A stretch of DNA of 64,000 bases from Lucinisca nassula (lineage: Eukaryota; Mollusca; Bivalvia; Lucinida; Lucinidae). Position 1 is the first letter of the stretch; every line of letters starts with the position of its first letter. The position numbers and the translations under genes were made by a program. The notes beneath the pieces are model-generated. The model was not told the origin of the DNA. It saw nothing but the letters and a program-made list of their open reading frames with translations, and ran no database searches. The DNA lies in contig OY757011.1 in the NCBI GenBank assembly GCA_963580285.1, forward strand, positions 115,230,766-115,294,765, given 5' to 3'. Below, piece after piece: positions 54,680-64,000 of the stretch.

Positions 54680-55592
54680 AGTAGAAGAAAAACAAAGATC
54701 AGCAGGAATCGATACAATTAACTTAACCCATCCATCAAAGACACCAAAGGGAAAGAAACACAAACATGAAGCGACCAGACCATAATGGAAACCTAAACAA
54801 AGGAAGGCCATAAGGACAGTTACTTTCCCACAAAATGGCCAAATGGCCATCCAAAATAAAAATACACAAGTGATACACACAGTATGTAACAAACAACAAC
54901 ATAAATAAACCGCCACAGAAGAACCGCCTTGGAACGGTAAGTGGAAAGAATTCCATTCGTGGGCTTAAATCGATTTTACATGGCCATAATCCTCGCCCTT
55001 ACCTCTGTCGCGGTATACACTAATTTTGTTTAGTCCGTATGAAGGCTTCCTAACTCATCAGTGTAACATCTCCGAGAACATACAAATAAAAAATACAGAG
55101 ATGAAACAAGGTTGAGGACGCGACAGCATACAACAACAGAGTTGCCGGAGCAAACGAAAAACCAACAGCTAGACTCCGAGGGGCCCGACCAAAGACGGAG
55201 CATCAGGCGCCAACCAACATAACGAATACTAAAATAAAATAAAATTCCATTTATGTTTTTACGCTGGGACCGTCATATAATCTTAAGCCCGACCCACCGG
55301 TGTGCAATCAAAGAGGGAAGCAAAGTTGCCAACCGTGATTGTGTTAAACACCATGCGTGCAGTCTGTTTTATAACACTTATGTTGTACCCAATCTTTATA
55401 TACCGACGAACGATTTTACGAAATAGGGTACTAAAGTCATTACAGGCATGTATTTTTCTAAATCTACACACCAAGTCATCATAGAATTCGGGTTCCGATA
55501 GGCCTTGTTGCAGAAGTGTTTTCAGTCCAACATTGAATTTTGAAACCAAATCAGAATGACGTCTATTAAACTTAGAAAAGGCTTTACGTAGC
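54680..55592 (-). mobile_element. R1 copy, 5' truncated, with RT C-terminus
   Basis: The minus strand keeps a 109-codon frame (55283-55612) reading RLRKAFSKFNRRHSD and SEPEFYDDLVCRFRKI. This matches 48400-48700 in the long copy. The tail reaches 54680 (GGAATCGATACAATTAAC). Confidence 0.85.
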
Positions 55593-56100
55593 CTGGAGCA
55601 AAGTACGGACACAATCCGTGTTGAATTTTGTGTTTTTGTACTCTGTATATGTGTCTCAATACACTGTACCCATATTCGTGTATCGATAAAATATGAGCTA
55701 TTCAGCAGTTACAGACGTTTTGTAGATATCTTGTAACATGTTTTAATGTTGCTTACATGTTTCAGTGTTACTTAATATACACGAATCGTTTTGAAGCACT
55801 TGGTTGGCTGCTTTATAGCTCGATATTATCAAGAATATTATTAAGCATATAAATTATTAAATAAATTGCTTTTGAATGCCTGAATACTATGTGCCATCTT
55901 GTCATTCCATGCAAGCCTGTGTATGAGATAAGGTGTTAAAAAGGACAGAAAGCGTGTGCTTCCATGTTCAGGGTCTGACACCTCCGTCGACGGCAACTTG
56001 TCTTACCAAGGTTTGGATACAGGAGGAGTAGTCCTTACAAAAACTAGTGCCCCATGAACTAGCGCTGACTATAAAGTACCTAGGGAAATTGTCCTATCCC
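55593..56100. other. Non-coding, possibly 5' part of the following LINE
   Basis: No domain seen. Confidence 0.35.
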
Positions 56101-57228
56101 AAAAGTCTTACGATGCTGTAATGACCCAGCTTGTTACAATGGAAAAGTGCCTGACAAAACTAGATAAACTAGACAAACCTGATCAAATTGAAAGTTCAGT
56201 CAGTAAAATGGAAGCTAGAATTTGTGGCGTTGAGACCAGAATAGGTAGTGCTGGAAGTCGAGGTGAAAGAAAAGTTATATGTGGAAGGAAAGGTGGTGCC
56301 AGTTCCCAAGGTTACAGGGACAAGCACTGCCACTGCAACTACTGCGACAACTAGATCGTCAACTGGAGAAACTGCTAAAGTGACAACTTTGACTGGAATT
56401 GAAAGGCTGGCGCCGATGGAGACTACGCATCTGTAGGTCAAGCCATAGGAAGTAATCAACTAAATTTACAGACAAAAGTGTTACTGAAAATAGTTTCAAT
56501 TAATGTTGGTGGTCTGAAAATTAAACTGTTATGTCCCGAATTTATTGACAATATAAATGATTTTGATATCGTTGCCGTACACCAGACTAAGTTAGATAAG
56601 CTTGACGAAGTACGCCTGGATCAATATCAATGCATTTTTAAGCATCGACCTCAGAAAGCTGGGAGAAAATCGGGTGGGTTAGCTGTCTTGGTCCAAAAAT
56701 GTCTATTTAAATATATCTGTCATGTCCAAAAAGAGTATGAATATGCCATGTTGTTAAAAGTATCGAAACGTCTCTTTCATGCAGACGATGGCTTAATGCT
56801 CGGGGTTGTTTATATACCGTCTTCGAGCTCTTGATACAATGCAGATGTTTTATTAGACCAATTTCATTACGAACTGGACGAAACTGATCGATCTTTTAAA
56901 AATTTAACATTAATGGGAGATTTCAATTCCCGAACTTCGGATCTAACTGATATCGCTGAATCTGATGTCGATATTTATAACCACATTGATATATATCCAG
57001 ATGAGGTGTTAGGGTCTTATAATTTGCATGAATTAGAAAACCTTGGGTTTAATACCAACAAGTATCCAAAGACAAAGTAATTAACAAATATGGAAAGTTT
57101 CTAGTAGAGAATTGCAAATACAACAATCTGATTATACAAAACGGTAGAGCATTTACAGATATAAATGTTGGTCAGATATGTAAAAGCTCTTCAGTAGTAG
57201 ACTATGTTATCTCATCCATCTCATGATT
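56101..57228 (+). pseudogene. LINE fragment with an apurinic endonuclease domain
   Basis: The first part (56121-56354) encodes charged, coiled-coil-like sequence (IESSVSKMEARICGVETRI), fitting a LINE ORF1 or linker. From 56478: VSINVGGLKIKLLCPEFI, VAVHQTKLDKLD (family: QE-x-K), GRKSGGLAVLVQK (the usual SGG block), and LGVVYIPSSSS before a stop at about 56832. In the same register after the stop come LMGDFNSRTSDL (GDFN motif, about 56915) and SSVVDYVISS (about 57195), so the whole endonuclease fold is present with a nonsense change. It would nick target DNA for retrotransposition. The RT is absent: the copy ends at about 57228. Its motifs differ from the LINE at 21395, which holds only RT. Confidence 0.8.
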
Positions 57229-57430
57229 GGTTGCATTTGATTCGCCGGGGATTCTGAAAATATGCAGTAGGTGCGTTTTCGACAGGTATCCGAACATAGA
57301 GGACATATCCCCCAAACCCGGACATACGGATATACCCCCCCCCCCGTGTTGTAAGGGCGGACACCCCCGGACATTATCCCCCTGTCAGGTTGGACACCCC
57401 CCCCCCCACACACAAACAAAATGGGTTAGA
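57229..57430. repeat. C-rich block with GGACA spacing
   Basis: GGACATATCCCCC, GGACATACGGATATACCCC, GGACACCCCCGGACATTATC and GGACACCCCCCC: GGACA followed by a C run, about every 20-30 bp. The opposite-strand version is at 60130-60300. Confidence 0.7.
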
Positions 57431-57590
57431 ATACATAAAAGCTATCACTGATGCCCAAATCGCTAATTAAAGTTATCCCTATACCTGATTAGACAATTAC
57501 ATTTCAATATAAATTATTTGTTGGCTTGATTATGAAACCACTTAAAAGATACAATTATGCCCTTTTCACTTTGATCTTACAATGTTTTTG
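57431..57590. other. Non-coding
   Basis: No gene seen. Confidence 0.4.
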
Positions 57591-59737
57591 GCTCACCTGT
57601 CACGTAGTGACAAGGTGAGCTTTTGGGATCACTTTTTGTCCGTCGTCCGTCGTGCGTCCGTGCGTGCGTGCGTGCGTGCGTGCGTGCGTCCGTCCGTAAA
57701 CTTTTCTTCAAACGACATCTCCTCCTAAACCACTGATCGTATTTTGACCAAACTTCACAGGAATGATCCTTAGGTGGTCCCCTTTCAAAGTTGTTCAAAT
57801 GGTTCCGGTCCGTTGCACATATAGGTCACAGTAGCCAAAAATAGATTTTTTTCACCGCAAACTTAAAAAATCTTCTTCTCTGAAACCGCAAGGCCCAGGT
57901 CTTTGATATTTGGTATGCAGCTTCATCTAGTGGACCCCTACCAAGATTGTTCAAATTATAGTGCTGGGGCCAAAAATGCCCCCGCACGGGGGCCCTTTGG
58001 TTTTACATGGGCTTATATAGGAAAATCTTTAAAAATCTTCTCCTCTGAAACCGCAAGGCCCAGGTCTTTGATATTTGGTATGAAGCTTCATCTAGTGGAC
58101 CCCTACCAAGATTGTTCAAATTATAGTGCTGGAGCTAAAAATGCCCCCGCACGGGGGCCCTTTGGTATTACATAGGCTTATATAGGGAAAATCTTGAAAA
58201 ATCTTCTTCTCTGAAACCGCAATGCCCAGGTCTTTGATATTTGGTATGAAGCTTCATCTAGTGGACCCCTACTAAGATTGTTCAAATTATAGTGCTGGGG
58301 CCAAAAATGCCCCCGCACGGGGGCCCTTTGGTTTTACATGGGCTTATATAGGGAAAATCTTTAAAAATCTTCTTCTCTGAAACCGCAAGGCCCAGGTCTT
58401 TGATATTTGGTATGAAGCTTTATCTATTGGACCCCTACCAAGATTGTTCAAATTATAGTGCTGGATCTAAAAATGCCCCCGCACGGGGGCCCTTTGGTTT
58501 TACATGGGCTTATATAGGGAAAATCTTGAAAAATCTTCTTCTCTGAAACCGCAAGGCCCAGGTCTTTGATATTGGTATGAAGCTTCATCTAGTGGACCCC
58601 TACCAAGATTGTTCAAATTATTGTGCTGGGGCCAAAAATGCCTCCGCACCAGGGCCCATTGGTTTTACATGGGCTTATATAGGGAAAATCTTTAAAAATC
58701 TTCTTCTCTGAAACCGCAAGGCCCAGGTCTTTGATATTTGGTATGAAGCTTCATCTAGTAGACCCCTACCAAGATTGTTCAAATCATAGTGCTGGAGCTA
58801 AAAATGCCCCCACACGGGGGGCCTTTGGTTTTACATGGGCTTATATAGGGAAAATCTTTAAAATTCTTCTTCTCTGAAACCGCAAGGCCCAGGTCTTTGA
58901 TATTTGGTATGAAGCTTCATCTAGTGGACCCCTACCAAGATTATTCAAATTATAGTGCTGGGGCCAAAAATGCCCCCGCACCAGGGCCCTTTTGTTTTAC
59001 ATAGGCTTATATAGGGAAAATCTTGAAAAATTTTCTTCTCTGAAACTTCAAGGCCCAGGTCTTTGATATTTGGTATGAAGCTTCATCTTGTGGACCTCTA
59101 CCAAGATTGTTCAAATTATAGCGATGGGGCCAAAAATGCCCCCGCTCCGCGGCCCTTTGGTTTTACATAGACGTATATAGGGAAAATCTTGAAAAATCTT
59201 CTTCTTTGAAACCACAAGGCTTAGGTCTTCGATATTTGTTATGAAGCTTCAGCTAGTGGACCTCTATAAAGATTGTTCAAATTATAGCCCTGAGACCAAA
59301 AATGCCTCCGCCATGTGGCCCTTTGGTTTTACATAGACTTATATAGGGAAAATCTTTAAAAATCATCTTCTCTGAAACACAAGGCTTAGGTCTTTGATAT
59401 TTGTTATGAAGCTTCAGCTAGTGGACCTCTACCAAGATTGTTCAAATTATAGCCCTGGGGCCAAAAATGCCCCTGCTCCGGGGCCCTTTGGTTTAACATA
59501 GACTTATATAGGGAAAATCTTGTTTTACATAGACTTCTATATGCAGGGTAAACCTTTAAAATCTTCTTCTCTGAAACCAGAAAGCCGAGGTCTTTAATAT
59601 TTGATATGAAGCTTCATCTTGTGGACCTCTACCAAATTGTTCAAATTATAGCCCTGGGGCCAAAATTGACCCTGCCCGGGGCCCACTTGTTATACATTGG
59701 ATCAGGTGAGCAAACCAGGGCCCTCTGGGCCCTCTTG
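57591..59737 (-). mobile_element. H1-C, tandem-cored element, diverged member
   Basis: Same ends as H1-A/B: palindrome 57591-57620, CGTG/CGTC tetramers (57640-57695), array, CAGGTGAGC (59703-59711) and the 5' end GGGCCCTCTTG. Its array unit differs in most positions but keeps the 165-166 bp length and the blocks TCTTCTTCTCTGAAACC and AGGCCCAG. No nested SINE. 3' flank reads CCAA where A and B have CTAA. Confidence 0.8.
57860..59690 (-). repeat. Tandem array of H1-C, about 11 units of 165-166 bp
   Basis: Unit landmarks: TCTCTGAAACCGCAAGGCCC, GGTCTTTGATATTTGGTATG, GAAGCTTCATCTAGTGGACC, CTACCAAGATTGTTCAAATT, AAAAATGCCCCCGCACGGGG. Neighbouring units are very similar. Units from about 59030 on are diverged. 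Confidence 0.9.
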
Positions 59738-60129
59738 TTTCTTTAATCCCACAGAAAAAGAAACAGAATTCCCTAATTATTGTCCTGGGCCCAATTAGCT
59801 TTGATAAACAGCTGGTTACAGAATTAATTTGTTGATTTACTGTGTCACTTTTGAAAATTCTGCTTGCTTACGTTGACACTTTTTAACGCATTTCTTTAAT
59901 AATTTTTAAAATGTAAAATAAAAGTGATCATAATTATTGGACATGCATTATCAAGTCATTTGAATGACTTTTATCTCTTGCCATGACTAAATAAGTATCT
60001 TTGTTTCATTTGTAATGTTCTTATACATTGTTAGATTTTTTTTCACTGTTCTGTATTTTGTTGTACTGTTGAAAATATACCTCTTGTATATACAGATTGA
60101 TTTCTAAATTTCAGTGTTATAATTGTGCA
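59738..60129. other. AT-rich non-coding
   Basis: No gene seen. Confidence 0.45.
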
Positions 60130-60300
60130 TGTGGAGGTGGGGGGGGATTTCTTGCACCATTATAAAAAGCAGGGAGGATTTTGTCCGGGGGAGATTTTGT
60201 CCACCTAAACAAATCATGGGGTGTCCGCCTTTAAAAAAAGTGGGGTTTTGTCCGAGGGGAATTGTGTCCGCGGAGGGGGAAGGGAGGGCGTCCGTGATTC
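60130..60300. repeat. G-rich block, inverse of 57229-57430
   Basis: On the minus strand GGACACAATTCCCC, GGACAAAACCCC, GGACACCCC, GGACAAAATCTCCCCC and GGACAAAATCCTCCC: the same GGACA-plus-C-run pattern. It brackets H1-C in inverted orientation. Confidence 0.65.
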
Positions 60301-60818
60301 TTTCGACACGAAGATGCGATTGATTGATCTACAATCGCGATTTATGCGCAGAAACGCGTTTTTTAAAAAAAAGAAATTGATTGGCTAAAATGGAATTCGA
60401 AACCGAAATGCGTTAAGAGCGTGTGCGTGTTTCACGCGATACAAATGCGTGACAACTGTGTGTGCGCCATTAATTTCTTCTCAAGCGTATCTGTAGACGT
60501 CCGTCTCCAACATACACTCAGAGACGGCCGATCCAACAGTGTTGTCAGTGTTTTAAATAATGAACGCTTCAGAGGTCTCACTTTCGTACTAAACCCAGAA
60601 TTCAACCAATACCAGTTAGTCTGGTCTTGATAGCTCTAGCTCTGTCGGATTCCACATCTAACTGATGATCAGGCGGTTGCGGACATAAATAGTGTTGACT
60701 GGGCAGTTAAACCAAGTAGTGAGCGACAATTTGCTGGTCAAAATATTAAGTTGTGCAATCAAGATAAGATGCTCTTAGATTTTCTTTTATTTTTTTATTC
60801 TTTTTTTTTTTTGGTATT
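60301..60818. other. Non-coding, SINE-like tail near 60690
   Basis: GGACATAAATAGTGTTGACTG then GGGCAGTTAAACC resembles the SINE 3' ends of this window. T run at 60800. No gene. Confidence 0.4.
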
Positions 60819-62622
60819 GCACGACCCGCAGAAAAAGCGACCGACTGAAGTCGGTTGATTTCTAAGAGTGCCCTAAAATCACCATGTCATTCTGTCATTC
60901 TGTCAGTCTGTCAGTCTGTCATTCTGTCAGTCTGTCTGTCCGTCCGTAACCCGTTTGTGAAAATTGGTGATAGTGACTTAACCGCTTGGAATATTTAAAC
61001 AATTTTTGGCATACTGATTGATATCAATATGATCTAACCAATGAACTTGCGAAATATTACATTCCATTTAGTATAGCCTCGCCGAGGCGAAAAATGTGAA
61101 AATTTTCGAACTGCTTCTCCTCGGAAACCGTTGGGCCGATTGAAGTCAAATTTCATATGGAGCCTCTATGGGATGGGGGAAACCAAAATTTGCTCATGGG
61201 GTCCAGGTCACATGACCAAAATGGCCGCCAAGCCATATATGGTAAAAACCCTACAAAAATAGTCTTCTCCAGAACCACTATGCAGATTTCCACGAAACTT
61301 GATAAATAACATCTGGGACGTAGGCCCTTCATAAATTGCTAAAATGGTGACCCTGGGTTGACCTTGACCTTCTTTGTGCCTAGGTCAAACTATTATTGGA
61401 AGAAAATTGCACGACCCGCAGAAAAAGCGACCGACTGAAGTCGGTTGATTTCTAAGAGTGCCCTAAAATCACCATGTCATTCTGTCATTCTGTCATTCTG
61501 TCAGTCTGTCTGTCAGTCCGTAACCCGTTTGTGAAAATTGGTGATAGTGACTTAACCGCTTGGAATATTTAAACAATTTTTGGCATACTGATAGATATCA
61601 ATAAGATCTAACCAATGAACTTGCGAAATATTACATTCCATTTAGTATAGCCTCGCCGAGGCGAAAAATGTGAAAATTTTCGAACTGCTTCTCCTCGGAA
61701 ACCGTTGGGCCGATTGAAGTCAAATTTCATATGGAGCCTCTATAGGATGGGGGAAACCAAAATTTGCTCATGGGGTCCAGGTCACATGACCAAAATGGCC
61801 GCCAAGCCATATATGGTAAAAACCCTTCAAAATAGTCTTTTCCAGAACCGCTAAGCAGATTTCCACGAAACTTGATAAATAACATCTGGGACGTAGGCCC
61901 TTCATAAATTGCTAAAATGGTGACCCTGGGTTGACCTTGACCTTCTTTGTGCCTAGGTCAAACTTTGACACATATGCTTTTGTTGGAATATTTAAACAAT
62001 TTTTGGCATACTGATAGATATCAATGAGATCTAACCAATGAACTTGCGAAATATTACATTCCATTTAGTATAGCCTCGCCGAGGCGAAAAATGTGAAAAT
62101 TTTCGAACTGCTTCTCCTCGGAAACCGTTGGGCCGATTGAAGTCAAATTTCATATGGAGCCTCTATGGGATGGGGGAAACCAAAATTTGCTCATTGGGTC
62201 CAGGTCACATGACCAAAATGGCCGCCAAGCCATATATGGTAAAAACCCTTCAAAAATAGTCTTCTCCAGAACCACTGGGCCGATTTCCACGAAACTTGAT
62301 AAAAAGCATCTGGGACGTAGGCCCATCATAAATTGCTAAAATGGTGACCCTGGGTTGACCTTGACCTTCCTTGTGCCTAGGTCAAACTTTGACACATATG
62401 CTTTTGTATTGGTAAAGTGAGAATGCATTTTATCCTGCAAACGATTCAGAATACAGTACTTAAGTATAAGACATATTTTTGCTCCTTACGATAAGGCGCA
62501 TTTATTGGGGGAACCCTTTTAGGTCCAGGTCACATGACCAAATTGGCCGCCATACCCATATATGGTTACACTCATATAGCTAAAAGCATCCGGCGGGTCG
62601 TGCACTTCAGCTGAAGCACTGG
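60819..62622 (+). mobile_element. H3-E element (tandem-cored, Helentron-associated-like)
   Basis: One end GCACGACCCGCAGAAAAAGC with hairpin CCGACTGAAGTCGG, a TCTGTCAG-type simple repeat, then a core of about 430 bp seen three times (60950-61400, 61540-61985, 61986-62410), and the far end GGCGGGTCGTGCACTTCAG then CTGAAGCACTGG. A second hairpin end at 61409 means a truncated copy lies head to tail with a full one. GCGGGTCGTGC/GCACGACCCGC forms an 11-bp subterminal inverted repeat. No protein. Relative in opposite orientation at 35335-37330. Confidence 0.75.
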
Positions 62623-63067
62623 TTTTAAATATTAATTTGTGGGAACCAGGTATTATCTTGTATCTGTTTCGCACAACAAATTTAAAATAAAACCAGCATG
62701 TCCCTTCCAGGTTACCGTGCTCTGTGGTAAAAATAAGGAATATTAAATTGAAAAGAAAAAAATATGGTATGCTAATAAAAAAATAGAATCTTTTATTCCA
62801 ATGGATTCAATAAATGATTTTCCAACCATTGGGATTCCCGGCCGATTGGAACCTCGGCTTCGCATAGATTCCCATCGGCCTGGTCATCCCTAAGGTTAAA
62901 ATGCCTGTTTCATGAAAACTTCTCATAATACATAGAACAATCTACCGGCCCTTACTTGCCGCATGTATTTTGAAGCACAAATATTTTACAAAAATAACCA
63001 CATGAAATTTCGGGACAGCCGTGGTTGTCAAGGACCCCATTCCTCACCTACGCACCCACCCCACACA
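62623..63067. other. Non-coding, one-armed M9 relative
   Basis: 62650-62730 shares TATTATCTTGT, GCACAACA and ATGTCCCTTCC with M9 (46572-46696), but the other arm is missing. A small palindrome lies near 62835-62880 (GGATTCCCGGCCGATTGG / CCCATCGGCC). No gene. Confidence 0.5.
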
Positions 63068-63340
63068 TCACGAAAACACGCCTATGTAATTTTGACTCCC
63101 TTGAACCCCACTTTTATATAGTAAAACTGGGGTTACAGGGGTAACTTTATTTTTCTTATTTCTGCTCTAAAATATAGATTGTGGGTACTCGTTAGAACCG
63201 CCTCGATGAGGCGGTTCTAACGAGTAGCCACAATCTATATTTTGAGCAGAAATAAGAAAAATATCACCATTTTTTATCATAAAATTTTCATTTTTTCGGC
63301 GATAAAGGTGGCAATGTATTTGTATAGGCGTGTTTGCGTA
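63068..63340. mobile_element. M1 foldback MITE, best-preserved copy
   Basis: Ends CATCACGAAAACACGCCTAT and ATAGGCGTGTTTGCGTAATG. The central near-perfect palindrome is about 65 bp: ATAGATTGTGGGTACTCG...CCGCCTCGA / TCGAGG-type arm...CGAGTAGCCACAATCTAT. No protein; mobilised in trans if at all. Confidence 0.9.
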
Positions 63341-63815
63341 ATGTAGCAAAATTAATAAGAACATTAGAAATATGTTCTGTTCAAAATTGAACATAAGAAT
63401 ACATACGTTAAACGTCCGTTACTTGCAGTATACAGGCGGACTGTGAAAAAAAAAGCTTTTATGTAGTTCACATCTGGTGTTTTGGATATTCTGTTACATG
63501 TGCCGAAGCAGTGCGAAAATGTCGAATGACATGTCAACAGCGAAGTCGCATACATACAGTCAACCAGCAGTGCTTATTATTCACAGGAACTCAAGTCTTG
63601 CTTTCCATCCACAGACAACAATTTGTAATTAAGGCTCCATAAAATGGTTAGAGTCTACACCCTGTTCAAATTTGCCACCGTTGACATTTTATTGTGTTAG
63701 TCCTCAGTTCAGAGCAGTTTTTTGTTCTCAGATCAGAGCAACGCGCTTTTTAAATGACAATTTCACCAGCTTGCTTATCCTGAGGCTGCATGTTAACTAC
63801 ATCTGTGCAACGGGC
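63341..63815. other. Non-coding
   Basis: No gene or repeat recognised. Confidence 0.45.
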
Positions 63816-64000
63816 CTAATGTTTTGTTTGATTTGTTTCTTTGATTGGAGCTTTTACGTCCCCGTCAAGAGCCCGTCAAGGGCCTAATGTTTTGTTTGAT
63901 TTGTTTGTTTGATTGGAGCTTTTACGTCCCCGTCAAGACTGTATAGGTCATTTTTGAGACGTTGCTTTCCATTTTGTGGGACTTTTACCTGACACGGAGA
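63816..64000 (-). mobile_element. S1 SINE running off the window, tail region duplicated
   Basis: GGGCCTAATGTTTTGTTTGA to ACGTCCCCGTCAAG occurs twice in tandem (63816-63873 and about 63879-63936). The S1 body follows: TTTTTGAGACGTTGCTTTCC and TGTGGGACTTTTACCTGAC, cut by the window end. Confidence 0.75.

Noticed and set aside
53859..55612. Membrane-like minus-strand frames as transporter exons
   Set aside because: They are the hydrophobic translation of the T-rich R1 tail, repeated in all R1 copies.

Overview
The window looks like nuclear DNA of a marine invertebrate, most probably a bivalve mollusc. It is AT-rich, repeat-dense and intron-rich. Its repeats are tRNA-derived SINEs with CA tails, foldback MITEs, tandem-cored elements with CGNA microsatellites resembling the bivalve 'pearl' type, and a 5'-truncated reverse transcriptase family. 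The taxon is inferred from repeat style and not proven. Nothing bacterial (operon, RBS, CRISPR) is present.

Only one host gene is supported: a minus-strand SLC22-type organic ion transporter (major facilitator superfamily). I can place four coding exons: 45317-45625 (5'UTR to 45654), 34647-35068, 32961-33194 and 17823-17905. The splice phases of the first three join exactly. The exon between 32961 and 17905 and the C-terminal exons were not found. The gene therefore spans more than 27.8 kb, and its introns are filled with mobile DNA.

Layout. 1-4.6 kb: MITEs and SINEs. 4.6-8.15 kb: tandem-cored element H1-A. 9.4-14.04 kb: element with long inverted termini, containing a minus-strand RT copy. 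14.7-15.66 kb: decayed Tc1-like transposase. 17.8 kb: SLC22 exon. 18-23.5 kb: MITEs, SINEs and an RT fragment. 23.7-28.2 kb: element H2 with H1-B nested inside it in opposite orientation to H1-A. 28.4-32.8 kb: SINE, MITEs and a 6-unit tandem array inside an RT tail. 32.9-35.1 kb: two SLC22 exons. 35.3-37.3 kb: H3 element inserted in an M4 foldback element. 37.7-45.3 kb: MITEs and RT tails. 45.3-45.65 kb: first coding SLC22 exon. 46.9-49.3 kb: longest RT copy (Penelope-like type). 49.28-50.56 kb: nearly intact mariner. 50.7-55.6 kb: RT tails and MITEs. 56.1-57.2 kb: endonuclease domain of a LINE. 57.6-59.7 kb: H1-C. 60.8-62.6 kb: second H3 element. 63.0-64 kb: intact M1 MITE and a SINE.

The main novel signal is that three unrelated element families (H1, H2, H3) share one architecture: short subterminal inverted repeats, a tandem core, a simple-repeat stretch and a terminal palindrome or inverted repeat. 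All insert at AA/TT with no target duplication longer than 2 bp. Two nested insertions in this window reveal their exact ends. Names R1, S1-S3, H1-H3 and M1-M9 are labels for this report only.
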